Under the pieces are notes generated by a model, which did no database searches, had not been told where the DNA came from, and saw only the letters and a program-made list of their open reading frames with translations. From CAIKZZ01 sp035604595 (lineage in GTDB: Bacteria; Pseudomonadota; Gammaproteobacteria; Steroidobacterales; Steroidobacteraceae): a stretch of 64,000 nt of DNA. Positions 44,918 through 56,566 of this stretch are shown here, piece by piece. A program made the translations under genes and the position numbers. Every line of letters begins with the position of its first letter. Position 1 is the first letter of the stretch. The stretch is taken from contig DATNIE010000026.1 in NCBI GenBank assembly GCA_035604595.1, positions 1 to 64,000 on the forward strand, read 5' to 3'.

Positions 44918-46410
44918 ATGCCGCCTCCCTGGTCGACCATGGCGTTGAGCTCGCGTGGCTGCTGGCCGGTCTCGTTGCGGGTCCGCGCATCTCGGTCCGC
45001 GACCTCACGCTCGACAGCCGCAGCGTCCAGCCGGGAGACGCATTTGTGGCGCTCGCGGGCCGCACGACGCACGGTCTCGACCACGCGCAAGAGGCCGTCG
45101 GGCGCGGTGCGATCGCGATCCTGTGGGATCCGACCGAGGGCCGGGAGCTGCCGTCGCTGCCGCCGGCCGTGACCACGGTGTCGGTGCCGGGCTTGCGCCA
45201 TGAACTCGGCGATGTGGCTGACCGTTTCTACCATCGGCCATCGGTGGAGGCCGCGGTGACGGCGATCACCGGCACCAATGGCAAGACCACCTGCGCATGG
45301 CTGCTCGCCCAGTGCCGTGGATCGGCTGGCGCGTACCTGGGCACGCTCGGCGCGGGTCGCCCCGCGCACCTCACGCCGACCGGCCACACGACGCCGGATG
45401 CAGTCGCGCTGCACCGCACGCTGCGCGCGCTGGTGGATGACGGAGCCCAGCACGTCGCGCTGGAGGTGTCCTCGCACGCGCTCGACCAAGATCGCGTCGC
45501 CGGCGCGCAGCTGCCGATCACCGGGTTTACCAACCTGACCCGCGATCACCTCGACTATCACGGCACGATGGCTGCTTACGGGGCCGCCAAGGAGCGCCTG
45601 TTCCACTGTCGCGGCGTCCAGCATGCGGTGATCAACGTCGGCGACCGGTTCGGTCGCGAGTTCGCCGCGCGCCTGCCGCCGGGAGTGACGCTGACGGCCG
45701 TGCGGGCGGATGGTGCCGTGCCGGAGGGCGGGCGCTACGTCGTGGCGCAGCACGTCGACTGCCACGCCCGCGGGCTCGCACTCGCCGGCGTCACGCACGT
45801 GGGCCCGTTCCGCCTGCGCTCGTCTTTGATCGGTGCCTTCAACGCTGACAACACGCTGCTGGTCCTCGGACTGCTGCTCGCGGCCGAGGTGCCGCTGCCG
45901 CAGGCGGTGACTGCCCTCGCCGGCGCCCTCGCCCCGCCGGGGCGGATGGAGGCCTTCTCGCTCGGTCCCCACGGCCCGACGCTGGTGGTGGACTACGCCC
46001 ATTCGCCGGACGCGCTGACCAAGGCGCTCGCTGCACTGCGCGCGCACACGACCGGCCGGCTGTGGTGCGTGTTCGGCTGCGGTGGCGAGCGCGATCCCGG
46101 CAAGCGACCGCTGATGGCCTCGGCCGTCGAGGCTGCGGCCGACCGCATCGTGATTACCGACGACAATCCGCGCGGCGAGGACCCTGAACGGATTGTCGCG
46201 ATGCTGAGCGGCGCGCTGACCGGCCGCGTGCCGGTTCACGTCGAGCGCGACCGGGCCAAGGCGATCGCCGGGGCAGCCGCGGACGCGCGACCGGGCGATG
46301 TCGTGCTGATCGCGGGCAAGGGCCACGAGGAGTATCAGCTCTACGGCACGGAGCGACGGCACTACAGCGACCGTGAGGTTGCGCGCGGGCTCGCGGCGGG
46401 TGCGGCATGA
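44914..46410 (+). CDS. murE: UDP-MurNAc-tripeptide synthetase (meso-DAP adding)
   Basis: A 498-residue cytosolic ligase. ATP loop TAITGTNGKTTCAWLL, TGHTTPDA and EVSSHALDQDRV are visible. The C-terminal ITDDNPRGEDP contains the DNPR motif of enzymes that add meso-diaminopimelate, so the wall is the DAP type. The carbamylated-lysine region lies around AAKERLF. Overlaps with ftsI and murF (ATGA). Confidence 0.97.
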   Translation: MNAASLVDHGVELAWLLAGLVAGPRISVRDLTLDSRSVQPGDAFVALAGRTTHGLDHAQEAVGRGAIAILWDPTEGRELPSLPPAVTTVSVPGLRHELGDVADRFYHRPSVEAAVTAITGTNGKTTCAWLLAQCRGSAGAYLGTLGAGRPAHLTPTGHTTPDAVALHRTLRALVDDGAQHVALEVSSHALDQDRVAGAQLPITGFTNLTRDHLDYHGTMAAYGAAKERLFHCRGVQHAVINVGDRFGREFAARLPPGVTLTAVRADGAVPEGGRYVVAQHVDCHARGLALAGVTHVGPFRLRSSLIGAFNADNTLLVLGLLLAAEVPLPQAVTALAGALAPPGRMEAFSLGPHGPTLVVDYAHSPDALTKALAALRAHTTGRLWCVFGCGGERDPGKRPLMASAVEAAADRIVITDDNPRGEDPERIVAMLSGALTGRVPVHVERDRAKAIAGAAADARPGDVVLIAGKGHEEYQLYGTERRHYSDREVARGLAAGAA

Positions 46411-47795
46411 AGCGCTCGCTCGCGCATTTCGCCGGAGCGATGGGCGGCGCGCTGGTCGGCGCCGATGCCGGGTTCAGTGCCGTGTCCACCGATTCGCGCA
46501 CGCTCGCCGCAGGCGAGCTGTTCGTCGCGCTGATCGGGCCCAATTTCGACGGACACGCGTTCGTCGCGGCCGCGGCCGAGCGCGGCGCGGCCGGTGCGGT
46601 GGTCGCCCGGCCGGTGCCGGTAGCCGTGCCGCAGATCCTTGTTCCCGACACCTTGCGCGCGCTGCAGCGCGCGGCCGAGTCGTGGCGCGCGCAATTCCAC
46701 ATCCCGGTGATTGCAGTCGCCGGCAGCAACGGCAAAACCACGTCCAAGGAGCTGATCGCCACGGTGCTGGCGGGCCAGGGCCCGTGCCACTCGACGCGCG
46801 GTACGCTCAACAACCACATCGGCGTGCCGCTGACGCTGCTCGGGCTGGAACCACGGCATACGGCCGCGGTGGTGGAGATCGGCGCCAATCACCCGGGCGA
46901 GGTCGCGGCGCTCCTGCCGCTCGTGCGGCCGACCGTCGGAGTCGTCACCAACGCCGGTGCCGAGCATCTCGAGGGCTTCGGCGACCTCGACGGCGTGGCG
47001 CGTGCCGAGGGCGAGCTGTTCGCCGGCCTCGAGGCGGGCAGCACCGCAGTCATCAATGCCGATGATGCCTACGCGACGCTGTGGACGCAGATGAGCCGCG
47101 CGGCGCGGCGTCTGTCGTTCGGGTTTTCGGCGCTCGCGGATTTCCGCGCGGTCGGCGCGTTCCGCCGCAGCGGTCCGGCAGAGGTGCTGCAGGAGTTCGA
47201 GCTGGTCACGCCGGTCGGCCGTGCGCGCGTGCGTCTTGCGCTCGCCGGCCGGCACAACGTCGTCAACGCCCTCGGTGCCGCAGCGGCGGCGCACGCGGCC
47301 GGTGTGCCGCTCGCGGACATCGCCGCCGGGCTCGAGCGAATGCGCGCGGTAAAGGGCCGCCTGCAGCCGCACCCGGCGCTGAACGGTGCGCAGCTGATCG
47401 ACGACTCGTACAACGCCAATCCGAGCAGCCTGAGCGCCGGGCTGGAGGTGCTGGCAGGCGTCGCTGGCGAGCGCTGGCTGGTGCTCGGCGACATGGGCGA
47501 GCTCGGCACCCACAGCCGCGACGCGCACGTGAGCGCGGGCCGCGAGGCGCGGGCGCGGGGAGTCGCGCGGCTGTTTGCCGTCGGCTCCTGCACCCCGGAG
47601 GCGGTCGGCGCCTTCGGGACCGGCGGGGAGTGGTTCGCCGACAGTGCCGCGCTCGCGGAGCGCGTCAGCACGCTGCTCGCGCCCGGCGTCACGGTGCTGA
47701 TCAAAGGATCGCGCATGAACCATCTGGAGCGCGTCGTCGAGATGCTGCGCGCGCCGCAGGCCGCTTCGCCATCACGCGCCGCCACGGGGAAGTAG
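46407..47795 (+). CDS. murF: UDP-MurNAc-tripeptide:D-Ala-D-Ala ligase
   Basis: A 462-residue cytosolic ligase that adds D-Ala-D-Ala to complete the pentapeptide. Signatures are AVSTDSRTLAAGELFVAL, AGSNGKTTSKELIA, RGTLNNHIGVPLTLL and LIDDSYNANPSSLSAGLE. The ATG overlaps the murE stop; mraY starts nine bases after its end. A clean, full-length member. Confidence 0.97.
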   Translation: MKRSLAHFAGAMGGALVGADAGFSAVSTDSRTLAAGELFVALIGPNFDGHAFVAAAAERGAAGAVVARPVPVAVPQILVPDTLRALQRAAESWRAQFHIPVIAVAGSNGKTTSKELIATVLAGQGPCHSTRGTLNNHIGVPLTLLGLEPRHTAAVVEIGANHPGEVAALLPLVRPTVGVVTNAGAEHLEGFGDLDGVARAEGELFAGLEAGSTAVINADDAYATLWTQMSRAARRLSFGFSALADFRAVGAFRRSGPAEVLQEFELVTPVGRARVRLALAGRHNVVNALGAAAAAHAAGVPLADIAAGLERMRAVKGRLQPHPALNGAQLIDDSYNANPSSLSAGLEVLAGVAGERWLVLGDMGELGTHSRDAHVSAGREARARGVARLFAVGSCTPEAVGAFGTGGEWFADSAALAERVSTLLAPGVTVLIKGSRMNHLERVVEMLRAPQAASPSRAATGK

Positions 47796-47804
47796 CGAGT
47801 CCGA

Positions 47805-48890
47805 ATGCTGTACCGCCTCGCTGAACTGCTCGCCCAGCACTACTCCGGATTCCGCGTGTTCGCCTATCTGACGCTGCGCGGCATCCTGGCGGCCATCACC
47901 GCGCTGCTGATCGCCCTGCTGGTCGGGCCGTTCGTGATCCGCCACCTCAGCGATCGCCAGATCGGCCAGCACATCCGCGACCTCGGTCCCAAGTCGCACC
48001 AGACCAAGCAGGGCACGCCGACGATGGGCGGGGCGCTGATCCTGGTGGCGATGCTCGCCTCGACGCTGCTGTGGGCGGACCTCGGCAACCACTACGTGTG
48101 GATCGTCGCCGGTGTCACGCTGGCTTTCGGGCTGATCGGTTTCTACGACGACTATCTGAAGCTGCTCGTGCGCAATTCGAAGGGCCTGCCGGCGCGCTGG
48201 AAATACCTGCTGCAGTCGGTCGCCGGACTCGCGGGTGCGATTGCGCTGTTTCATACCGCAGCGGTCCCGGCCGCAACCGCGCTGCATGTGCCGTTTTTCA
48301 AGGACGTCGTCGTGCCGCTGGGTGCGACGGGATTCGTGGTGTTCAGCTACTTCGTGATCGTCGGCACCAGCAATGCGGTCAATCTGACCGACGGCCTCGA
48401 CGGCCTCGCGATCATGCCAGCCGTCATGATCGCGGGCGCGCTCGGCGTCTTCGCCTACGCCTCCGGCAATGCGATCTTTGCCAACTACCTGCTGATACCG
48501 CACGTGCCGGGCGTCGGCGAGGTGCTGATCTTCTGCGCGACGCTGGTCGGCGCCGGCCTCGGCTTCCTGTGGTTCAACACCTACCCGGCACAGGTGTTCA
48601 TGGGCGATGTCGGTGCACTGGCGCTTGGCGCAGCGCTGGGAACGGTGGCGGTCGTCGTGCGCCAGGAGATCGTGCTGTTCGTCATGGGCGGAGTGTTCGT
48701 GCTCGAGACGGTGTCGGTGATGCTGCAGGTCGCATCCTTCAAGCTGACCGGCAAGCGGATCTTCCGCATGGCACCCATCCATCATCACTTCGAGCTGCAG
48801 GGCTGGGCCGAGCCAAAGGTGATCGTGCGCTTCTGGATCATCACCGTGGTGCTCGTGCTGGCCGGGCTCGCGACCTTGAAGGTGCGCTGA
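47805..48890 (+). CDS. mraY: Phospho-MurNAc-pentapeptide translocase
   Basis: A 361-residue membrane enzyme with about ten helices that makes lipid I from UDP-MurNAc-pentapeptide and undecaprenyl phosphate. Motifs: SHQTKQGTPTMGGALI, GFYDDYLKL with the Mg-binding DD pair, SNAVNLTDGLDGLA and APIHHHFELQGW. The stop TGA shares its A with the murD ATG. Confidence 0.97.
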   Translation: MLYRLAELLAQHYSGFRVFAYLTLRGILAAITALLIALLVGPFVIRHLSDRQIGQHIRDLGPKSHQTKQGTPTMGGALILVAMLASTLLWADLGNHYVWIVAGVTLAFGLIGFYDDYLKLLVRNSKGLPARWKYLLQSVAGLAGAIALFHTAAVPAATALHVPFFKDVVVPLGATGFVVFSYFVIVGTSNAVNLTDGLDGLAIMPAVMIAGALGVFAYASGNAIFANYLLIPHVPGVGEVLIFCATLVGAGLGFLWFNTYPAQVFMGDVGALALGAALGTVAVVVRQEIVLFVMGGVFVLETVSVMLQVASFKLTGKRIFRMAPIHHHFELQGWAEPKVIVRFWIITVVLVLAGLATLKVR

Positions 48891-50215
48891 TGGCGCTGCG
48901 CCGCAATCTCGTGGTCGGGCTCGGCAAGACGGGCGTCTCCGCGGTCCGCTGGCTGCACGCGCGCGGCGAGGGGGTGGCGGTCACGGACTCGCGCCTCGCG
49001 CCGCCCGGGCTCGACGCGCTCGGCACGCTCGGCGGGTACTTTCCGCTGCATCTCGGCGGGTTCGACCTCGCGCTGCTGGATTCGACCGACCGCATCGTGC
49101 TGTCTCCCGGCGTGTCGCGGCATGAGCCACTGGTACGCGAAGCGCTCGCCCGCGGCATCACGGTGCTCGGCGACATCGAGCTTTTTGCACGCGTCAAGCA
49201 GGCACCGGCGGTGGCCATCACCGGCACCAACGGCAAGAGCACGGTGACGACGCTGATCGCCGAAATGGCGCGCGCCGCCGGGCGGCGGGTGCTGGCCGGG
49301 GGCAACCTGGGCGAGCCGGCGCTCGATCTGTTGTCCGCGCCGGTGCCGGAACTGTACGTGCTTGAGCTCTCGAGCTTCCAGCTCGAGTCCACCGACTCGC
49401 TCGAGCTCGTGGCCGCGGCGGTGCTGAACCTGACGCCGGACCACCTCGATCGCTACGGATCCCTCGACGAGTACGCCGCGGCCAAGGCGCGAATCTTTGC
49501 GCACGCCGCGACGGCGATCGTCAACCTCGACGATCCCCGCGTCGCCTCGCTGCCACGCGCTGGCCAGCGGCGGGTCGGCTTCAGCCTGACGCGGGCGGAC
49601 GCCGACTGGGGCCTGGTGACCGCTGGCGGTGAAGCCTCGCTCTCCCGCGCGGGCGAGCCGCTGCTGCCGCTCCGGGAGCTGCGGCTCCCCGGCCGTCACA
49701 ACGCCGCCAACGCGCTTGCCGCGCTCGCGGTCGGCGCCGTGGCGGGGCTGCCGCTCGCGCCGATGCTGGCCACGCTCCGCCATTTCGCGGGGCTGGCGCA
49801 TCGCAGCGAGTGGGTCGCCGAACGGCGCGGGGTGCGATTCATAGACGACTCGAAAGGCACCAACGTCGGTGCGACCGTGGCGGCGGTCGAGGGCCTCGCG
49901 GGACCGCTGATCGTGATTGCCGGCGGCGATGGCAAAGGCCAGGACTTCGCCCCCCTCGCCGCCGCGTTTCGCGGCAAGGTGCGCCATGCGGTGCTGATCG
50001 GGCACGATCGCGAGCAGCTCGCGCGGGCGCTTGCCGGCGCCTGCAGCACCGAGTTCGCTCACGACATGGACGCCGCGGTCGCCGCCGCCGCCCGCGCGGC
50101 CGTGCCTGGCGATTGCGTGCTGCTGTCACCGGCCTGCGCGAGCCTCGACATGTTTCGCGATTACGCCCACCGCGGCGAGATGTTCGCGGCCGCCGCGCGG
50201 AGCCTCGACGCATGA
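48890..50215 (+). CDS. murD: UDP-MurNAc-L-alanine:D-glutamate ligase
   Basis: A 441-residue cytosolic ligase adding D-glutamate. VVGLGKTGVSAVRWL is the UDP-binding start, AITGTNGKSTVTTLIAEM the ATP loop, ELSSFQLESTDSL and FIDDSKGTNVGATVAAVEGL further family signatures. It overlaps mraY by one base and ftsW by four. Confidence 0.97.
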   Translation: MALRRNLVVGLGKTGVSAVRWLHARGEGVAVTDSRLAPPGLDALGTLGGYFPLHLGGFDLALLDSTDRIVLSPGVSRHEPLVREALARGITVLGDIELFARVKQAPAVAITGTNGKSTVTTLIAEMARAAGRRVLAGGNLGEPALDLLSAPVPELYVLELSSFQLESTDSLELVAAAVLNLTPDHLDRYGSLDEYAAAKARIFAHAATAIVNLDDPRVASLPRAGQRRVGFSLTRADADWGLVTAGGEASLSRAGEPLLPLRELRLPGRHNAANALAALAVGAVAGLPLAPMLATLRHFAGLAHRSEWVAERRGVRFIDDSKGTNVGATVAAVEGLAGPLIVIAGGDGKGQDFAPLAAAFRGKVRHAVLIGHDREQLARALAGACSTEFAHDMDAAVAAAARAAVPGDCVLLSPACASLDMFRDYAHRGEMFAAAARSLDA

Positions 50216-51381
50216 GCGCGTTCGCCCCCGCGCTCCGCACCGCCGCACGCTCGCGCCTGACGCTCGATTGGCAGGTGATTGGCTTGACCTCGGCGCTGGT
50301 GCTGCTCGGGCTGGTGATGGTCACGTCCTCCTCGATCACGGTCGCGGCCCGCGACGGCGACCCGTTCTTCTTCCTCGAGCGCCAGCTGCTGTTCGCGCTG
50401 GTCGGCACGGGCTGCGCGGCCGTTGCCGTCCGGGTTCCGACCGCGACGTGGGAACGGCTAAGCTTCCTGCTGCTGGTCGTCTCGATCGTGCTGCTCGTGT
50501 TGGTGCTCGTGCCGGGCATCGGTCATGCCGTCAACGGCAGCCGGCGCTGGCTGCGGCTCGCGGGCCTGAACTTCCAGGCCTCCGAGGGCGCGCGCGTGCT
50601 GCTGCTCATCTATCTGTGCAGCTACCTCGTGCGTCGCGAACAGGAAGTGCGTGACAGCGTGATCGGCTTCCTCAAACCGCTCGGCGTGCTCGCGGTCGCC
50701 GCACTGCTGCTGCTGGTGGAGCCCGACTTTGGCTCGGGCGTGGTGCTGCTGACGACCGGCATTGGCGTGCTGTTCCTCGCCGGCGTGCGGCTGCGCCAGT
50801 TCCTCGCGCTGTGCGGGGTCGCGCTGGTCGCCTTCGCGGCCATCGCTGTGTCGAGCGCCTACCGCGTCAAACGCCTGACGGCGTTTCTCGACCCGTGGGC
50901 GGATCCGTTCGATACCGGTTTCCAGCTGACGCAGTCGCTGATCGCGATCGGGCGCGGCGAATGGTTCGGCGTCGGTCTCGGCGCGAGCATCCTGAAACTC
51001 CTGTACCTGCCGGAGGCGCACACCGATTTCGTGTTTGCGGTGCTCGCCGAGGAGCTCGGCTTCGTCGGCATCGTGCTGGTCGTGGCGCTCGTGATCGCGC
51101 TCGTCTACCGCTCGCTGATGATTGCGCGGGCGGCGGCCGAGGCGGGTCTCAAATTCCAGTCGTATCTCGCGGCGGCGTTCGGCATCTGGCTCGGCCTGCA
51201 GGCGTTCATCAACATGGGCGTGAACATGGGGCTGCTGCCGACCAAGGGACTGACGCTGCCGCTGCTGTCCTACGGTCGTTCGAGTCTGGTCGTGACGCTC
51301 GGCTGGATCGGCATCCTGCTGCGCGTCCACCACGAGACGATGAACACGAAGTCGGTCGCGTTGCGAGGCACGGCCCGATGA
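50212..51381 (+). CDS. ftsW: Septal peptidoglycan polymerase FtsW
   Basis: A 389-residue SEDS-family glycosyltransferase with about ten transmembrane helices. It polymerises lipid II at the septum with FtsI. Conserved parts include GSRRWLRLAGLNFQASEGAR, LLLVEPDFGSGVVLL with the catalytic-site Asp region, EAHTDFVFAVLAEELG and GLTLPLLSYGRSSLV (usually YGGSS; here the second Gly is Arg). ATGA overlaps on both sides. Confidence 0.96.
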   Translation: MSAFAPALRTAARSRLTLDWQVIGLTSALVLLGLVMVTSSSITVAARDGDPFFFLERQLLFALVGTGCAAVAVRVPTATWERLSFLLLVVSIVLLVLVLVPGIGHAVNGSRRWLRLAGLNFQASEGARVLLLIYLCSYLVRREQEVRDSVIGFLKPLGVLAVAALLLLVEPDFGSGVVLLTTGIGVLFLAGVRLRQFLALCGVALVAFAAIAVSSAYRVKRLTAFLDPWADPFDTGFQLTQSLIAIGRGEWFGVGLGASILKLLYLPEAHTDFVFAVLAEELGFVGIVLVVALVIALVYRSLMIARAAAEAGLKFQSYLAAAFGIWLGLQAFINMGVNMGLLPTKGLTLPLLSYGRSSLVVTLGWIGILLRVHHETMNTKSVALRGTAR

Positions 51382-52450
51382 CGACCGTGCTGATCATGGC
51401 TGGCGGCACGGGCGGTCACGTGTTCCCGGCACTGACGGTTGCCGAGGTGCTGCGCGCGCGAGCCTGCCAGGTCGTGTGGCTTGGCACGCGTCGCGGCATT
51501 GAGGCGCGACTCGTGCCGCAAGCCGGCATACCAATTGAATGGATCCGCGTCGCAGGACTGCGCGGCAAGGGACTGTTGAGCTGGTTGGGCGCGCCGTTTC
51601 GCCTGTCGCTCGCGCTCGGTGATGCACTACGCGCGGTGCGGAAGTGCCGGCCGGACGTGGTACTCGGCCTCGGTGGTTTCGTCGCTGGCCCCGGCGGCCT
51701 GGCGGCGCGCTTGCTCGGGCGGCCACTCGTCATTCACGAACAGAACGCGGTCGCCGGATTCACCAATCGCCTTCTGGCGCGCATCGCCGCGACCGTCGCC
51801 GAGGCTTTCCCTGGCAGCTTCGCGCCCGCCGTCGGCGCGATCGCAATCGGCAACCCGGTGCGCCCGGCGATCGAGACGCTGCCCGCCCGCAGCACCACGC
51901 CGCGGCCGTGCAGGCACCTGCTCGTCGTCGGCGGCAGCCAGGGGGCAGCCGCCCTTAACCGCATCGTGCCGCCGGCACTCGCGCTGCTCGGCCCCGCCGA
52001 GCGTCCGCAGGTGCTGCACCAGGCCGGTCGCGAGCGGCGCGACCAGGTTGCCACGGCCTACGCAGCCGCCGGGGTCGCGGCCGAGGTGCGCGAGTTCATC
52101 GACGACATGGCCGAGGCCTACGCATGGGCCGACCTCGCGGTGTGCCGCAGCGGCGCGCTGACAGTCGCCGAGCTCGCGGCAGCCGGCGTGCCGGGGCTGC
52201 TGGTGCCGTTCCCGGCCGCGGTCGACGACCACCAGACCGCCAACGCCATGTTCCTCACCAGCCGCGGCGCTGCGGTACTGCTGCCGGAGGCGACGCTGAC
52301 GCCAGAGCGCCTCGCCGCCGAACTGAGCACGCTGACCGGCCCGGATCCGCGGCGACGCGAGGCGATGGCCGAGGCGGCGCGCCGCGCCGCGATGCCCGGC
52401 GCCGCCGGTCGGCTCGCGGACCTGTGCCTTGCAGCGGCCGGGGCGCGCGC

Positions 52451-52454
<4 letters not shown>
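51378..52454 (+). CDS. murG: Lipid II synthase (GlcNAc transferase) MurG
   Basis: A 358-residue peripheral GT-B enzyme adding GlcNAc to lipid I on the inner face of the membrane. LIMAGGTGGHVFPALTVA is the glycine-rich lipid-substrate loop, HEQNAVAGFTNRLLA and the later VVGGSQGAAALN and CRSGALTVAELAAAG bind UDP-GlcNAc. ATGA overlaps with ftsW and murC. Confidence 0.97.
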
Positions 52455-53859
<1,405 letters not shown>

Positions 53860-53863
<4 letters not shown>

Positions 53864-54768
53864 GCGCCGTGCGCGAGTTCGCGATCCCGGTGGAGTTCCT
53901 GCCGCACGTGCGCTTCGCCGAGCCCCTGGCCCGGCATACCTCCTGGCACGTCGGCGGTCCGGCGGACGTCTTCTACGAGCCGACGAACGCGGAGGAGCTT
54001 GCGCGCTTCCTCCGGGCGCTGCCGGCGCACGTTCCGTGCCACCTGCTCGGGCTTGGCTCGAACGTACTGGTGCGCGACGGCGGGCTGCGCGGCGTGGTGA
54101 TCTCGCTGCATCCGGGTTTCGACCGGCTCGAGCGCGCCGGCGCCACCCGCGTGCACGCCGACGCAGGGGTGGCCTGCGCGCGGGTCGCACGGCAGTGCGT
54201 CGAGTGGTTGCTCGGGCCGGCGGAGTTCCTCGCCGGCATCCCCGGGACCGTCGGTGGGGCGCTGGCGATGAATGCCGGCGCGTGGGGCGGCGAGACCTGG
54301 CCGCACGTCGCGGAGGCCGATGTCATCGATCGCAGCGGAGCGCGACGCACGCGCGCGGCCGGCGAGTACCGGTGGGGTTACCGGCAGGTCGAGGCGCCGG
54401 CACCCGGTGAGTGGTTCCTCGCGGCGCGCTTCGAGTTCGCCCCGCAGCCGCTCGCGAGCACCGACCGAATCCGGGCGCTGCTGCTCAAGCGCCGCGAGAC
54501 GCAGCCGATCGGCGAGTGGAGCGGCGGATCGACGTTCACCAATCCCGCTGGCCAGCACGCGGCGCAGCTGATCGAGACTGCCGGGCTCAAGGGCTACCGC
54601 GTCGGCGGCGCGGTCGTGTCGACCAAGCACGCCAACTTCCTGATCAACGAGGGCACCGCGACGGCGGACGACATCGAGCGGTTGATGGGCCACGTCCAGG
54701 CGGAGGTCGAGCGCCGGCACGGCGTGCGGCTCGCGCCCGAAGTACGGGTCGTCGGGGAGCGCGCATGA
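53860..54768 (+). CDS. murB: UDP-N-acetylenolpyruvoylglucosamine reductase
   Basis: A 302-residue FAD enzyme that completes UDP-MurNAc. HTSWHVGGPADVFYEP and LLGLGSNVLVRDGG bind FAD, GIPGTVGGALAMNAGAWGGE is the substrate loop and GSTFTNPAGQHAAQLIE carries the Ser proton donor. The length and the lack of the Tyr-loop insertion fit the shorter type II MurB seen next to murC in many bacteria rather than the E. coli type I. ATGA overlaps on both sides. Confidence 0.95.
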
Positions 54769-55733
54769 CGAGCCGCCTGTCCACGGGAACCGGTGCGGGC
54801 ATCACTGCCGCGGACGTCGGCCGGGTCGCCGTGCTGTACGGGGGCACGAGCTCGGAACGCGAGGTGTCGCTCGACTCCGGCCGCAACGTGCTCGCGGCGC
54901 TGCGCCGGCGCGGCGTCGCGGCCGAGGGCGTGGACGGCATCGAGGCGCTGATTGCTGGTCTCACCGCCAGGCGTTACGACCGCGTTTTCAACATCATGCA
55001 CGGCGGCGCCGGCGAGAACGGCGTCGTGCAGGGGCTGCTCGAAGCCTTGCGGGTGCCCTATACCGGCTCGCGCGTGCTCGGGGCCGCGCTGACCCTCGAT
55101 AAGATCCGCACCAAGCAGGTGTGGCTGTCAGTCGGGCTGCCGACGCCGCGCTACGCGCGGCTGGCACCGGCCGGGGACGTGGCCAGCGCCGCGCGCAGCG
55201 TCGGCTTTCCGTTGATCGTCAAACCCTCGCTCGAAGGCTCGAGCGTCGGCGTGAGCCGGGTATTCGATGCGGGCCAGCTGCCGGCTGCGGTAGCGCTCGC
55301 GGCCCGCTATGCGGGGGAGCTGCTGATCGAAACGCTGATCGTGGGCGCGGAGTACACGGTCGGCGTGCTCGACGGCGTCGCGCTGCCGACGATCCGGATT
55401 GTGCCGGCCGGCGAGTACTACGACTACCACGCCAAGTACGTCGCCGAGGACACCCAGTATGTGTGTCCGGGGCTCGAGCCGGAGGCGGACGCCGCGATGC
55501 GCGCGCTCGCGCTCGCCGCCTTCGATACCGCAGGCGCCGCCGGCTGGGGACGCGTCGACCTGATGCGGGACGAGGCGGGACGCGACTGGCTGCTCGAAGT
55601 CAATACGACCCCGGGGATGACCAGTCACTCGCTGGTGCCCAAGGCCGCGCGGGTCGCCGGCATCGAGTTCGACGAACTCGTGTGGCGGATCCTGCAGACC
55701 AGCTGCGACGCGAGTCGCGGTGGGCGCTCGTGA
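54765..55733 (+). CDS. ddl: D-alanine--D-alanine ligase
   Basis: A 322-residue ATP-grasp ligase supplying D-Ala-D-Ala for MurF. VAVLYGGTSSEREVSLDSG is the N-terminal signature, NIMHGGAGENGVVQGLLEAL follows (usually HGxxGEDG), IVKPSLEGSSVGVSRV binds ATP, and LLEVNTTPGMTSHSLVPKAA is the C-terminal metal site. Gly-Glu-Asn in place of Gly-Glu-Asp is a mild substitution. It overlaps murB and ftsQ. Confidence 0.95.
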   Translation: MTSRLSTGTGAGITAADVGRVAVLYGGTSSEREVSLDSGRNVLAALRRRGVAAEGVDGIEALIAGLTARRYDRVFNIMHGGAGENGVVQGLLEALRVPYTGSRVLGAALTLDKIRTKQVWLSVGLPTPRYARLAPAGDVASAARSVGFPLIVKPSLEGSSVGVSRVFDAGQLPAAVALAARYAGELLIETLIVGAEYTVGVLDGVALPTIRIVPAGEYYDYHAKYVAEDTQYVCPGLEPEADAAMRALALAAFDTAGAAGWGRVDLMRDEAGRDWLLEVNTTPGMTSHSLVPKAARVAGIEFDELVWRILQTSCDASRGGRS

Positions 55734-56566
55734 CCGTCCTCGCCGACATCCTGCCGCGCCGCGCGAAGAACCGGACGCGCGTCGAGACCACCCGGCGTTT
55801 GCGGCTGCCGGTGGTCGACTGGGCCCGCGCCGGCTCGATCGCCCTCGGTGTCGCGGCCGTCGCCGGGCTCGCCGGCCTGATCGGGTTTGCCCTTGACCGG
55901 CCGGTGCGGCGGGTCGACGTCGCCGGCAGCTTCCAGCGGGTCTCGCCACTCGAGGTCGAGGAGGTCGTGCGCCAGCGGATCCGCGGCGGCTTCGTGACCG
56001 CCAACCTCGATCAGCTGCAGCGCTCGATCGAGACGCTGCCATGGGTCGACCACGCGCGCGTGCAGCGGCGCTGGCCGGACGGCCTCGTCGTGCAGGTGGC
56101 CGAGCAGCTGGCCGTGGCGCGCTGGGGGGCCACCGGGCTGCTGAACGCTCGCGGCGAGCTGTTCCTCAAGGAGGCGCGCCACGTGCCACCGGAGCTGCCG
56201 CGGCTGGACGGACCGGACGGCGCCGAGCACCAGGTCGCCGACGTTTTCTTCCGGGTGCAGCCGCGCCTGCTCGAAGCCGGACTGCGCGTCAGCGCGCTGC
56301 GCCTCGATGCGCGCGGCGCCTGGGAAATCGATCTGGCGAATGGCGTGACGGTGCGCCTGGGCCGGCGTCAGTTCGAGGAGCGAATCGAGCGATTCTTCAA
56401 GGTTGGCGCGCCGGTCGTCGCGGGCCGCTCCAACGACATTGCGTTTCTCGACATGCGCTACTCAAACGGCTTTGCCGTCGGCTGGCGCACGCAGGGTGGG
56501 GTACAGGCGCGGCCCGCATCGCTCGATGAGACGCCGGGCAAGCTGAAACGGGACCAAGATGTCTAA
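55730..56566 (+). CDS. ftsQ: Cell division protein FtsQ
   Basis: A 278-residue bitopic protein: basic cytoplasmic tail, one transmembrane helix (LGVAAVAGLAGLIGFAL), a POTRA domain (VRRVDVAGSFQRVSPLEVEE) and a beta domain ending in DMRYSNGFAVGWR. It recruits FtsLB to the ring. The GTG overlaps the ddl stop, and the end overlaps ftsA by eight bases. An extra C-terminal tail (about 20 residues) extends beyond the beta domain. Confidence 0.94.
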   Translation: MTVLADILPRRAKNRTRVETTRRLRLPVVDWARAGSIALGVAAVAGLAGLIGFALDRPVRRVDVAGSFQRVSPLEVEEVVRQRIRGGFVTANLDQLQRSIETLPWVDHARVQRRWPDGLVVQVAEQLAVARWGATGLLNARGELFLKEARHVPPELPRLDGPDGAEHQVADVFFRVQPRLLEAGLRVSALRLDARGAWEIDLANGVTVRLGRRQFEERIERFFKVGAPVVAGRSNDIAFLDMRYSNGFAVGWRTQGGVQARPASLDETPGKLKRDQDV